A stretch of DNA of 35,157 bases from Bacteroidota bacterium. GTDB lineage: Bacteria > Bacteroidota > Bacteroidia > Chitinophagales > Chitinophagaceae. The position numbers and the translations under genes were made by a program. How positions within the stretch are numbered: position 1 is the first letter of the stretch; every line of letters begins with the position of its first letter. The notes under the pieces were generated by a model. It searched no databases, was not told the DNA's origin, and was given only the letters and a program-made list of their open reading frames with translations. Positions 7,833-15,500 of the stretch are shown here, piece by piece. The stretch spans positions 1-35,157 of the forward strand of contig JAEZZY010000051.1 in assembly GCA_023418315.1 (NCBI GenBank), given 5' to 3'.

Positions 7833-8540
7833 ATGTCATCACTAACCTATATAGCAGAGCAGTTTAAAGGAAAATTTATCGCTACACCGGAATTGCTTCG
7901 GGAAAAATTTCTGAAGATTAAGGCTTTTGTTTTTGACTGGGACGGCGTGTTCAACAACGGCGAAAAAAACGAAAATGCTACGAGCCTTTTCAATGAAGTG
8001 GACGCCATGGGGACGAACTTACTCCGGTTCAATTTTTTTCAACGTACGGGAAGAGTGCCCGTAACCGCCATCATCTCCGGCGAAAACAACAGCGCCGCTT
8101 TCCTGCTGGCTACGCGCGAGCATTTTCAAGGTGTTTATTATGGAATAAAATATAAAGCGCTTGCCCTACAACATCTTTGTATGACGCACAATTTGAAGCC
8201 TGAAGAAGTGGCATTTGTATATGATGATGTGCTGGATTTTTCGATGGCAGAGAAATGCGGGCTGCGCATTATGGTGCATAGGGCTTGCAACCCGTTGCTG
8301 GTTGATTTTGCGGTGGTAAATGATATGGCAGATTATATCACCGCCGCCGATGGAAATGGTCATGCCGTGCGCGAATCCGCCGAATTGCTTTTAGGAATCA
8401 GTGGGCTGTATAAAGAAACCATAGTTTCGCGAATGAACTTCACCAACGAATATTTATTGTATCTCCAAACCCGCAACCGGCAACATACGATTTGCTATAC
8501 TACCCAAGCCTCTTCCATTATAGAAAAACATCCTTCATGA
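7833..8540 (+). CDS. KdsC-like HAD phosphatase
   Basis: A 235-residue cytoplasmic HAD hydrolase related to KdsC, which removes the phosphate from Kdo 8-phosphate; relatives act on KDN or sialic acid phosphates. The catalytic motifs look complete: VFDWDGVF (Asp35 nucleophile, Asp37 acid), TAIISG (Ser82), a Lys at 106-108 and YDDVLD (Asp131/132/135). VRESAELLLGISGLY near 185-200 matches the KdsC oligomer tail. It is longer than KdsC (~170-190 residues), with ~28 extra N-terminal and ~35 extra C-terminal residues. The start ATG follows the A-run of repeat copy 2. The stop codon overlaps the KdsB start by 4 bases (ATGA at 8537-8540), so the two are translationally coupled. I leave the gene symbol blank because substrate identity (Kdo, KDN or a variant) is unproven. 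Confidence 0.82.
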   Translation: MSSLTYIAEQFKGKFIATPELLREKFLKIKAFVFDWDGVFNNGEKNENATSLFNEVDAMGTNLLRFNFFQRTGRVPVTAIISGENNSAAFLLATREHFQGVYYGIKYKALALQHLCMTHNLKPEEVAFVYDDVLDFSMAEKCGLRIMVHRACNPLLVDFAVVNDMADYITAADGNGHAVRESAELLLGISGLYKETIVSRMNFTNEYLLYLQTRNRQHTICYTTQASSIIEKHPS

Positions 8541-9274
8541 AAATTTTAGGCGTCATCCCCGCACGGTATGCATCCACCCGCCTTCCCGGAAAACCGTTGG
8601 TGGACATACTGGGAAAAACGATGATTCAACGGGTCTATGAACAAGTAAAAAAAACGAAAAGCCTGCATAAAATAGTAGTGGCTACAGATGATGAACGCAT
8701 AAAAGAACAGGTGCTTTCTTTCGGCGGCAATGTAGTGATGACCGCACCTACGCACCCCAGCGGTACCGATCGTTGCTACGAAGCGCTTACGCTGCAAGCC
8801 GAAGACTATGATTATCTAATCAATATCCAAGGCGATGAGCCTATGATAGACCCCACACAGATAGATGATTTGGCAGCTTCGCTGGATGGAAAAACAGAAC
8901 TGGCTACATTGATAAAACAAGCAACCGATGACGAGGATATAGCTAATGAAAACGAGGTGAAAGTAGTACTGAATAAGCACGGAGAAGCCCTATACTTCAG
9001 CAGAAATATCATTCCTTTTGTAAAAAATGCAGCAGAAAGGAAAAATCATCCGTATTTTCTTCATGTAGGTATGTATGCCTATCGCAAGGATATTCTGCAA
9101 GCCATTACCCAATTACCGGTTTCTTTATTGGAAAAATCCGAATCGCTGGAGCAGCTACGCTGGCAGGAAAACGGCTATACCATCCAATGTGTCCGCACGG
9201 ATAAAGAAAGCCAATGTGTGGACACATTGGAAGATTTGCAAAAAGTGATAGCGTTGATAAAAGCTGCCGAATAA
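8537..9274 (+). CDS. kdsB: 3-deoxy-manno-octulosonate cytidylyltransferase (CMP-Kdo synthetase)
   Basis: Activates Kdo with CTP to CMP-Kdo for lipopolysaccharide core synthesis. Length is 245 residues, the usual size. Motifs: IPARYASTRLPGKPL (residues 7-21, CTP binding), VVATDDERI, HPSGTDRC, YLINIQGDEP (metal and CTP), HVGMYAYRK and LEKSESLEQLRW, ending with the DTLEDL phrase. The ATG at 8537 is chosen because homologues start MKILGVIPAR; an in-frame start at 8492 would overlap the upstream gene by 49 bases. With the KdsC-like and transaldolase-CBS genes it forms a sugar-activation cluster; kdsA and waaA are not in the window. The activated sugar could be a Kdo variant, but the sequence looks like ordinary KdsB. 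Confidence 0.93.
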   Translation: MKILGVIPARYASTRLPGKPLVDILGKTMIQRVYEQVKKTKSLHKIVVATDDERIKEQVLSFGGNVVMTAPTHPSGTDRCYEALTLQAEDYDYLINIQGDEPMIDPTQIDDLAASLDGKTELATLIKQATDDEDIANENEVKVVLNKHGEALYFSRNIIPFVKNAAERKNHPYFLHVGMYAYRKDILQAITQLPVSLLEKSESLEQLRWQENGYTIQCVRTDKESQCVDTLEDLQKVIALIKAAE

Positions 9275-9306
9275 AGTTTTTTCCCTATAAGAATCCCTAA
9301 TCTCCG

Positions 9307-10449
9307 TTATGCGGCAAACTGCGGCATAGCCCATCCGTTCGCTAAAAAAGCCATTCGGATACACATGGCGTGAAGTTGCGTTTTACTATGGGCATTGCGT
9401 TCTATATGGTAGCTTGTTTTCGACAAAACCTCCACCATGTTGTGGATGGTTTCTATGGAAACATTTCTGGCAGTCAGTTTTTTCAGGAAATCAATTTCTT
9501 CCTCCGGTAAATGAATCCTGTCGGCATTCAGATAACGCAGCTTCACCGCCTGCTCCAGAAGTTGAATGATGTACTGCAGTAAATTTTTCTGTTGTTCTCT
9601 TCCTGCCTTCGACCATTCCTCTACAAATTTGGAAATAGCAGAACGATTGTAAGTGAATACTGCATTGAACAATTTTTTTACATCCGGGAAAATATCGTTT
9701 TCCGAATATTGTATCAGTCGCAGCGCTTCGGTAAAGCTACCATTGCTTAAATGCGCTGTCTGTGCGGCTTTTCGGCTGTCTGCCAGCATACGTTCCGTTA
9801 GTCCGCCTGCTATATCGGCAGCGTCTATAGGAGGTAGTTTCAGGCTTTGTGTGCGGGAAAGAATGGTGGGCAGGATTTCTTCCGTATTCTCTGCCACTAA
9901 AAAAAGAAAGGTATCTGCCGGCGGTTCTTCTATCAATTTCAATAAAATGTTGCCTTCTTTGCCCAAATATTCGGGCCGCCATATAATCTGCACTTTTTTA
10001 TTTCCTTCATAGGATTTCAGGTTGAGCGTGTCAATAATATTTCTACACTCTTCGGCAGGGATATTTCCTTGTTTGTTTTCCGCATGAATGTATTGTAGCC
10101 AGTCGAAGGTAGTGCCATAGGGCGATTGTGCAACAAATTCTCTGAACTCTTGTATATAATATTTACTGAGCGCTTTGGTATTGGGTTTTGGGGAAATGGC
10201 CGGGTACGAAATATGTACATCGGGATGCTCTAATTTGGATAATTTACTGCATTGATCGCATTTTCCGCAGGCATCGCCGTTTTGTTTATCGCTGCAAAAA
10301 ATATATTGAACGAATGCAAGCGTGAGCGGCAGCCCGCCGGTTCCTTCCTTACCCATGATTAATAAAGCATGAGGAAGCCGTTGATCTTCCCACATCTGTA
10401 ACAGTGTATTTTTTGCTTTGGCTTGCCCAACTATCTGTTTCAGCAACAT
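9307..10449 (-). CDS. holB: DNA polymerase III subunit delta' (clamp-loader)
   Basis: A 380-residue clamp-loader subunit that helps open the sliding clamp and place it on DNA. It begins MLLKQIVGQAKAK and has a P-loop-like GKEGTGG at residues 33-39 without the usual GKT/S, as expected for delta', which does not hydrolyse ATP. The zinc module is complete: Cys52, Cys61, Cys64 and Cys67. LEHPDVHISYP, NIIDTLNLKSYEGNKKVQIIW and KLIEEPP follow, then LSRTQSLKLPP, which replaces the usual SRCQ and so lacks that Cys. It converges with kdsB (33-base gap) and is divergent from the small zinc protein starting at 10579. Confidence 0.9.
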   Translation of the reverse strand: MLLKQIVGQAKAKNTLLQMWEDQRLPHALLIMGKEGTGGLPLTLAFVQYIFCSDKQNGDACGKCDQCSKLSKLEHPDVHISYPAISPKPNTKALSKYYIQEFREFVAQSPYGTTFDWLQYIHAENKQGNIPAEECRNIIDTLNLKSYEGNKKVQIIWRPEYLGKEGNILLKLIEEPPADTFLFLVAENTEEILPTILSRTQSLKLPPIDAADIAGGLTERMLADSRKAAQTAHLSNGSFTEALRLIQYSENDIFPDVKKLFNAVFTYNRSAISKFVEEWSKAGREQQKNLLQYIIQLLEQAVKLRYLNADRIHLPEEEIDFLKKLTARNVSIETIHNMVEVLSKTSYHIERNAHSKTQLHAMCIRMAFLANGWAMPQFAA

Positions 10450-10578
10450 GTCTGCAATATCGGCATTGTGTTTGTTATAGCAAACCTGGCATTAGTTTTT
10501 TATAGGATTTTACAGACAAAAAAATTATTGTTTCCTCAGAACCAAATAATTTTGAATATCCAACCTTCTGACATATTC

Positions 10579-10968
10579 ATGAATAAAGTCATTTTTAATT
10601 ATGACGGACATAGGCGAGCGTACCGTGTGTCTTTTGAGATCGGGGACGATGGAGCCGTTTCATCCGATTGTTCCTGCTCTTCCAGAAAACCATGTAAGCA
10701 CATCCAGAACCTTTTAATCGGCCGCACGGAAAAAGTACGGACGAACGAAGTTTATCCGTTAAAAGATTTTTTAGATAAAATATCCGAAACCGAAACAGGC
10801 AGAACGCTTATTCATCAGGCGAGGAAATATTTTCAGGATGAAACCCGCTGCCGCAGGTGCAATAGCGAGGAAATAATTGATACCAGAGCGCCTACACTGA
10901 AAGCGCGGATGTACCGGTTGGTGAGCAGGCACCGTTACTATTGCAAAAATTGTAAATGGAGCTGGTAA
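10579..10968 (+). CDS. Small protein with SWIM-like zinc motif and C-terminal zinc ribbon
   Basis: A 129-residue protein of unknown function. An N-terminal beta-rich piece (MNKVIFNYDG, RAYRVSFEIGDDG) leads into CSCSSRKPCKHIQNLL. Cys31, Cys33, Cys39 and His41 form C-x-C-x5-C-x-H, the SWIM zinc-finger pattern found in SWI2/SNF2 proteins, MuDR transposases and plant FHY3. A second metal site is made of Cys91-x2-Cys94 and Cys122-x2-Cys125 in the last 40 residues, ending KNCKWSW. A longer frame starting at 10423 would overlap the start of divergent holB, so the ATG at 10579 is chosen. A nucleic-acid or protein-binding role is inferred from the zinc motifs only. No partner gene is evident. Confidence 0.72.
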   Translation: MNKVIFNYDGHRRAYRVSFEIGDDGAVSSDCSCSSRKPCKHIQNLLIGRTEKVRTNEVYPLKDFLDKISETETGRTLIHQARKYFQDETRCRRCNSEEIIDTRAPTLKARMYRLVSRHRYYCKNCKWSW

Positions 10969-11077
10969 AAATGCCTATGACGCATCGTTTATAAAGGGAA
11001 TGCGGTTGATAATAATCTGTCTGATTTTTCCGCATGATTTCCTCCTCCTATCTTTATCTTTAAAATAATAGAACATT

Positions 11078-12106
11078 ATGGAACTTGGCATAGGCATGTT
11101 CGGCGATGTGCAACTACACAAAGACGGCAGCATACAAGCGGCGGGCGAGCGGTTGAAGGAAATTATAGAAGAGATCCGGCTGATGGACGAGCTGGGATTG
11201 GATTTCTTCGGTATGGGCGAACATCACCGTCCCGATTATGCCGTTTCCACCCCGGAAATCGTGTTGGCATCAGCGGCTACACTTACTAAAAAAATAAAAC
11301 TCGGCAGCGCGGTTTCCGTACTCAGTTCCTCCGACCCGGTAAGGCTTTACCAAAGTTTTGCCACGCTGGATCTTATCTCCGGCGGACGTGCAGAACTGAT
11401 GGCAGGGCGGGGCAGCTTTATCGAATCCTTTCCCCTTTATGGCTATGATCTTCGGGATTATGACGAACTGTTCGATGAAAAATTAAAGCTCCTCGTAGAA
11501 ATTAATAACCGCAATCCCATTTCCTGGAAAGGAAAATTCCGCCCCGAACTAAAGGAGCAATCCATCTTGCCCAGAGCTGTAAACGATCATCTCCCTATTT
11601 GGGTGGCTGTAGGCGGCACGCCGGAGTCGGTGGTGCGGGCAGCCAAGTTAGGATTGCCGGTAATGTTTGCTATCATAGGCGGAAACCCTGCGCAGTTCAA
11701 GCCGCTTTTCGATTATTATAAAGAATTGTATTTGCACTATGGTCATGATGAAAGCAAGTTTCAGGTAGGCGTGCATGTTCATGCGTTTTTCGGGAAAGAC
11801 AGCGAGGCAACTGCAGCTTATTATTATCCTCTTTACTCCGCCCAAATGGATCGTATAGGCAAGAGCCGCGGATGGCCGCCCTATCAGCGTAAGCAATTTG
11901 ATAGCGGGCGTAGCAAAAACGGACATCTTATCGTAGGCGATGCAAAAGAAGCTGTAGAAAAAATACTGGCGATGAAAGAATTATTCGGGCTTACCCGCTT
12001 CTCGGCACACATGGATGTAGGCGCTCCGGCACACGATAAAATGATGCAATCCATAGAGCTGTTCGGAAAGGAAATAGCGCCTGCCGTACGGAAACATCTC
12101 ACCTGA
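11078..12106 (+). CDS. LLM-class flavin-dependent oxidoreductase (luciferase-like monooxygenase)
   Basis: A 342-residue TIM-barrel flavoenzyme of the bacterial luciferase-like family, which uses reduced FMN or F420. Visible: MELGIGMFGD at the N-terminus, ELGLDFFGMGEHHRPDYAVS (the EHH motif that marks the family), KIKLGSAVSVLSSSDPVR, LDLISGGRAELMAGRGSF and LPIWVAVGGTPESVVRAAKLG. The C-terminal part has HVHAFFGKDS and GDAKEAVEKI. Homologues in Bacteroidota are mostly unassigned, and the substrate cannot be inferred. It has no clear operon partner: the gaps are 109 bases upstream and 101 bases downstream. Two overlapping TATCTTTA boxes at 11049-11062 lie just before the start but lack a good -33 box. 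Confidence 0.88.
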   Translation: MELGIGMFGDVQLHKDGSIQAAGERLKEIIEEIRLMDELGLDFFGMGEHHRPDYAVSTPEIVLASAATLTKKIKLGSAVSVLSSSDPVRLYQSFATLDLISGGRAELMAGRGSFIESFPLYGYDLRDYDELFDEKLKLLVEINNRNPISWKGKFRPELKEQSILPRAVNDHLPIWVAVGGTPESVVRAAKLGLPVMFAIIGGNPAQFKPLFDYYKELYLHYGHDESKFQVGVHVHAFFGKDSEATAAYYYPLYSAQMDRIGKSRGWPPYQRKQFDSGRSKNGHLIVGDAKEAVEKILAMKELFGLTRFSAHMDVGAPAHDKMMQSIELFGKEIAPAVRKHLT

Positions 12107-12154
12107 GCGCCTGTTTAGTTATTCCGGTTTTATTTGGATTTTTCAAATTGGAAT

Positions 12155-12185
12155 TTTGCCATTGAAATTTGTATGCTTACATTTA
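12155..12185 (+). promoter_or_regulatory. Bacteroidota-type promoter for the aminotransferase gene
   Basis: TTTG (12155-12158), a 19-base spacer and TACATTTA (12178-12185) fit TTTG-N19-21-TAnnTTTG with one mismatch in the last position. Transcription would start near 12192, leaving a leader of about 15 bases before the ATG at 12208. This is the best promoter match in the window. Confidence 0.55.
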
Positions 12186-12207
12186 AGAACACTAAAAGGT
12201 TTTTCGT

Positions 12208-13485
12208 ATGAGTCAGTTAAGCACCCTTGCAGAATCGCTCATAGGGTCGGAGATTGTGAAGCTGGGTAATGAAATTACGACGCGTATCGCCAAAGGCGAA
12301 AAAATATATAACTATACCATCGGTGATTTTGACCCTTCGGTTTTTCCCATTCCTCAAGAGCTGGAGCAGGCAATTATACAAGCTTATCAGCAACATTTTA
12401 CCAACTATCCTCCGGGCGATGGTGTGAAGGAATTACGTGAAGCGGTACTAAAGTTTATCAATACATTTGGCGGAATGGATTATGGATTGGACGAGGTGCA
12501 GATAGCCAGTGGCGGCAGACCGGTTATTTACACCGTGTTTCGTACCGTGGTAGATGAAGAGGATAAAGTAATCTATGCCGTTCCTTCGTGGAATAACAAT
12601 CATTATACCCACATGAACTGGGGCAGGCATTGCGTGGTGGAAGCTACTGCCGAAAATAACTTTATGCCTACTGCTGCAAACCTTGCCCCGCATATACCCG
12701 GCGCTGCTTTGCTCTGCCTATGCTCCCCCCAAAATCCTACAGGTACTGTTTTCCCTAAAGAAGAGTTGGAAAAAATATGCGACTTGGTACTGGCAGAAAA
12801 TAAACGAAGAGGCCCCGAAGAGAAAAAACTATACGTACTCTATGATCAGATGTATTGGATGCTTACCTATGGAACTACCCGCCACCACACACCCGTTTCC
12901 CTCCGGCCGGAAATGAAAGACTATACCATTTTTGTGGACGGTATTTCCAAAGCATTTGCCGCCACGGGCGTAAGGGTAGGGTGGGCTTTAGGTCCGGCAA
13001 AAATCATCAGCAAGATAAAAGCATTCCTCACACATATAGGCGCGTGGGCACCGCTTGCAGAGCAAAAAGCCGTTGCCGTTTTTCTGAATAATACGCCTGC
13101 CATCCAAGCCTATATGCAGCCGTTCAAAGAAGGGTTACAGCTAAGATTGCAGCGCATTTATGAAGGATTTATGAAGCTGAAAGCACAAGGTTTTCCGGTG
13201 GATGCCATACCGCCGCAGGCAGCGCTTTACCTTACCGTAAAAATTGATCTTGCGGGAAAACACAAGGGCCTTAGCGCTTTGAAAACCCAAGCCGATGTTA
13301 CGCATTACCTCCTCAACGAAGCGAAACTGGCAATTGTTCCGTTTTCCTGCTTTGGTGCGCCGGCAGATTCTCCCTGGTATCGTATCAGCGTAGGCACTTG
13401 CAAGCTGGATGATTTGAACGAAGTTTTTGCAGGATTGGAACAAGCTTTCCAAAAGCAAAAAGCCGGAATAGAAGAAATTGTGTAG
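12208..13485 (+). CDS. PLP-dependent aminotransferase, class I/II fold type I
   Basis: A 425-residue pyridoxal-phosphate aminotransferase of the aspartate-aminotransferase superfamily. Motifs in order: NYTIGDFDPSVFPIP near the N-terminus, NYPPGDGVKELREAV, the cofactor loop ASGGRPVIY, SPQNPTGTVFPKEEL (substrate/PLP Asn), YDQMYW (Asp and Tyr contacting PLP) and DGISKAFAATGVRVGW with the Schiff-base Lys248. The distal Arg region is WYRISVGTC near the C-terminus. Which amino acid it uses cannot be settled; aspartate or an aromatic amino acid is most likely from the subgroup. It has its own promoter and converges with the small membrane-protein gene (13-base gap). The extreme C-terminus is rich in Gln and Lys. 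Confidence 0.88.
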   Translation: MSQLSTLAESLIGSEIVKLGNEITTRIAKGEKIYNYTIGDFDPSVFPIPQELEQAIIQAYQQHFTNYPPGDGVKELREAVLKFINTFGGMDYGLDEVQIASGGRPVIYTVFRTVVDEEDKVIYAVPSWNNNHYTHMNWGRHCVVEATAENNFMPTAANLAPHIPGAALLCLCSPQNPTGTVFPKEELEKICDLVLAENKRRGPEEKKLYVLYDQMYWMLTYGTTRHHTPVSLRPEMKDYTIFVDGISKAFAATGVRVGWALGPAKIISKIKAFLTHIGAWAPLAEQKAVAVFLNNTPAIQAYMQPFKEGLQLRLQRIYEGFMKLKAQGFPVDAIPPQAALYLTVKIDLAGKHKGLSALKTQADVTHYLLNEAKLAIVPFSCFGAPADSPWYRISVGTCKLDDLNEVFAGLEQAFQKQKAGIEEIV

Positions 13486-13498
13486 CTATTTATAGCCC

Positions 13499-13909
13499 TT
13501 AGTTTTTCTTTTTTAGTATCGAAAAACCGAGCAGCGTTAGCGGTAAAAAAAGGAGCAAGCCCACTATAATCACCCACCACGGATGTTCATAGGAAAAAAA
13601 ATTGACAATGCCTGCTGTGGTGAGTCCAAGCCCGGCCAGGTAGGCAGGCGTTTTATCGCTTGACCGTGCTATCAGCCTGATTACTAGTCCGCAACAAAAA
13701 GAACCCAACGCATAGCCCGACAATAAAAGTACAAATGCCGTTGGCGGAAGATGGTCAATATAATGTTGCATCGCATCCCTATCCGCAGGAGACATTCCTT
13801 GCGGCAGCGGATATACTATTTTATGAAGCCCTTCTATAACGGTGATGAGGAGCATAGCCGTAGTAGTTCCCGCCATTACTCCTATTATTTTGCGCAGCAT
13901 ATAATACAA
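13499..13909 (-). CDS. Small four-helix membrane protein, unknown function
   Basis: A 136-residue inner-membrane protein with four predicted hydrophobic helices, at about residues 6-26, 57-80, 88-108 and 110-131. The loop after helix 1 (IVYPLPQGMSPADRDAMQHY) is polar and Pro-rich, and the protein ends in KKKN, which would place the C-terminus in the cytoplasm. Start is ATG at 13909 or at 13900 (MLRKIIG); both give the same helices. I do not recognise a named family with certainty; small hypothetical membrane proteins of this design are common in Bacteroidota. It converges with the aminotransferase gene. Confidence 0.75.
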   Translation of the reverse strand: MYYMLRKIIGVMAGTTTAMLLITVIEGLHKIVYPLPQGMSPADRDAMQHYIDHLPPTAFVLLLSGYALGSFCCGLVIRLIARSSDKTPAYLAGLGLTTAGIVNFFSYEHPWWVIIVGLLLFLPLTLLGFSILKKKN

Positions 13910-14044
13910 TCAATATTTTGGCTAAAGTACATTGTTGTAAATTTATCTCTGAATATAGCGGATTATAATTTTGAACCTTTCATGAGAAATTAAAACAATC
14001 GCCCGCTTTTCGCCATTTATCGTATATCCTTTACTTTGCGCTCT

Positions 14045-14542
14045 ATGCCTTCTACTTTTTTGCCGGAATTGCCTAAGCTTACCATAGATCAGTCTGATGA
14101 CAACCATCTGTTTGACCTTCTGGTGCAACCGCTGCATGAGGAGCTTTACAAACGGGGCGATTTCGCTTTTATGAATGAATTGTCGGAAATGCAACAGTTG
14201 CTATTGTCCTATGATTATCTGCATACGCAGGCAGGGCAGGGCGGGTTCATTCAGTTCTTGGCAAACGGCTACGCTCCTTTGCTGATGAATATGCCCGAAT
14301 GGCTCAAAAAAATAAATGCACACGATATGGCGCAATTGATAGATGATGTGCTGAAAGTTTTTGTGCTCAATCATGATTTTTTTAAAAATGAGATGAGCGT
14401 AGAGGAGTTCGGAAAACTCTATGACGAATTGAAAGAATTTGAAGCATTAGATAAGCGCTACCAAGAGCTGAACCCGCAAATGACCCATAAACTGATGCGT
14501 TATGCACGGGAACATCTTGAAGAATTTGCAAGGGTGATTTAA
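14045..14542 (+). CDS. DUF4375/DMP19-like protein
   Basis: A 165-residue, mostly helical, acidic cytoplasmic protein. The stretch YDYLHTQAGQGGFIQFLANGYA, followed by W.KKI.AHDMAQLIDDVL, resembles the DUF4375 family (fold related to the DNA-mimic protein DMP19), in which a conserved F-x-NG(Y/G) turn follows a helix. The first ATG in frame is 14045 (MPSTFLPELPK). A TTG at 14036 would add three residues but overlaps TTACTTTG (14031-14038), which resembles a -7 box; if that box is used the transcript would be nearly leaderless. Function is unknown, and DNA mimicry should not be assumed from this match. The family call is tentative. Confidence 0.72.
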   Translation: MPSTFLPELPKLTIDQSDDNHLFDLLVQPLHEELYKRGDFAFMNELSEMQQLLLSYDYLHTQAGQGGFIQFLANGYAPLLMNMPEWLKKINAHDMAQLIDDVLKVFVLNHDFFKNEMSVEEFGKLYDELKEFEALDKRYQELNPQMTHKLMRYAREHLEEFARVI

Positions 14543-14568
14543 AAGGAATGGGAGGAAAAAACGAAATT

Positions 14569-15183
14569 CTATTTTTCATCCCTAAACTTAGGCAAGCTGA
14601 GTCCATACCGCACCACCAAAATCCTTATGATAATGATAAATAAACCCGAAATCAAAAAATTATAATCCCTATGCACCCCCGCTTTGGAAAGGATCACAAA
14701 TAAAAACGCACCCGCCAGGCAAGCCGTAGCATAGATTTCCTTATGAAATAAAACCGGAATACGGTTGGTAAGCACATCACGGATAACGCCGCCCATCACT
14801 GCGGAAAACATACCCATTATAGATGCCACTAACGGATGTAACCCATAGCGCATCGCCTTCTCTGCACCCAGAATGGTAAAGAGCGCTATCCCAAACGTAT
14901 CAAACAGAAACAGGGTTTTACGCAATCCTACCAGCCGCGAATAAAACACACTGGCAAACATAATTCCCACTATAATGGCATAGATAAAACTCACATCACT
15001 CACCCATACCAGCGGATAGCTACCCAGCAACATATCCCGCAGCGAACCGCCGCCTATAGCCGTTACAAAACCGATGAAGGTTACGCCAAACCAATCAGGA
15101 CTTGAGTTTTCATTGGCTATAAGCGCACCGGATATAGCAAAAAAAGCAGTACCCAGCAATTCAAAAATATATTGGATTTGCAT
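14569..15183 (-). CDS. TRIC/YadS family (UPF0126) membrane protein, putative cation channel
   Basis: A 204-residue protein with about seven hydrophobic helices and two Gly-rich halves, matching the UPF0126/YadS family, homologous to trimeric intracellular cation channels. First half: FELLGTAFFAISGALIA, then FVTAIGGGSLRDMLLG. Second half: TFGIALFTILGAEKAM, then GMFSAVMGGVIRDVLTNRIP. The duplicated GGG/S-x-RD and GG-x-IRD motifs after helices 2 and 5 are the family's pore signature. The start is set at ATG 15183 (MQIQYIFELLG), where homologues begin. An upstream frame to 15366 adds 61 non-homologous residues and covers a promoter. It likely passes K+ or glycine-type solutes; this is not testable here. 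Confidence 0.87.
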   Translation of the reverse strand: MQIQYIFELLGTAFFAISGALIANENSSPDWFGVTFIGFVTAIGGGSLRDMLLGSYPLVWVSDVSFIYAIIVGIMFASVFYSRLVGLRKTLFLFDTFGIALFTILGAEKAMRYGLHPLVASIMGMFSAVMGGVIRDVLTNRIPVLFHKEIYATACLAGAFLFVILSKAGVHRDYNFLISGLFIIIIRILVVRYGLSLPKFRDEK

Positions 15184-15219
15184 TTTATAATAGCTAAGGA
15201 TTATTCGTGTGCATGAGTG

Positions 15220-15252
15220 CAAAAATCTACTATAAATAGGAAGTACGCAAAA
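15220..15252 (-). promoter_or_regulatory. Candidate promoter for the TRIC/YadS gene
   Basis: On the minus strand TTTTG (15252-15248), an 18-base spacer and TAGATTTTTG (15229-15220) give a near-consensus Bacteroidota promoter, with a leader of about 30 bases to the ATG at 15183. This supports the shorter start for that gene. Confidence 0.42.
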
Positions 15253-15313
15253 CCGTTTTGAAATATTATTTCTAATATTCGGAAAATTCTCCCCTACAAG
15301 ATAGCCGTTTATT

Positions 15314-15347
15314 TTTGATGGAAGCGGCTTAATTATTCCTACCTTTG
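15314..15347 (+). promoter_or_regulatory. Candidate promoter for the ABC-F gene
   Basis: TTTG (15314-15317), a 22-base spacer and TACCTTTG (15340-15347) match the Bacteroidota consensus; the -7 box is perfect and the spacer one base long. It predicts a leader of about 147 bases before the ABC-F start at 15501, unusually long for this window. Confidence 0.48.
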
Positions 15348-15500
15348 CACCTCGAAAAAAAGACATTCTGTTATTTCTCTAAAGCTAAGAAAAAGCAGGG
15401 TCTATCAAAAAAATAGATATAATATAGGGAGAAGGGTAGTGCATAAGGTTATTCTTCCAATTATTTTCTCCCCAACTCAACTATCAACTAAAAATTAATT

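Noticed and set aside
10423..10578. N-terminal extension of the small zinc protein
   Set aside because: It overlaps the start of divergent holB, looks like random coding of the gap, and the ATG at 10579 starts the folded part.
15184..15366. 61-residue N-terminal extension of the TRIC/YadS protein
   Set aside because: It is outside the family's length and covers two candidate promoters.
15434..15445. GGTAGTGCAT near the ABC-F start resembling the MITE end GTAGTGCAT
   Set aside because: Only nine bases shared and no partner repeat or duplication nearby.
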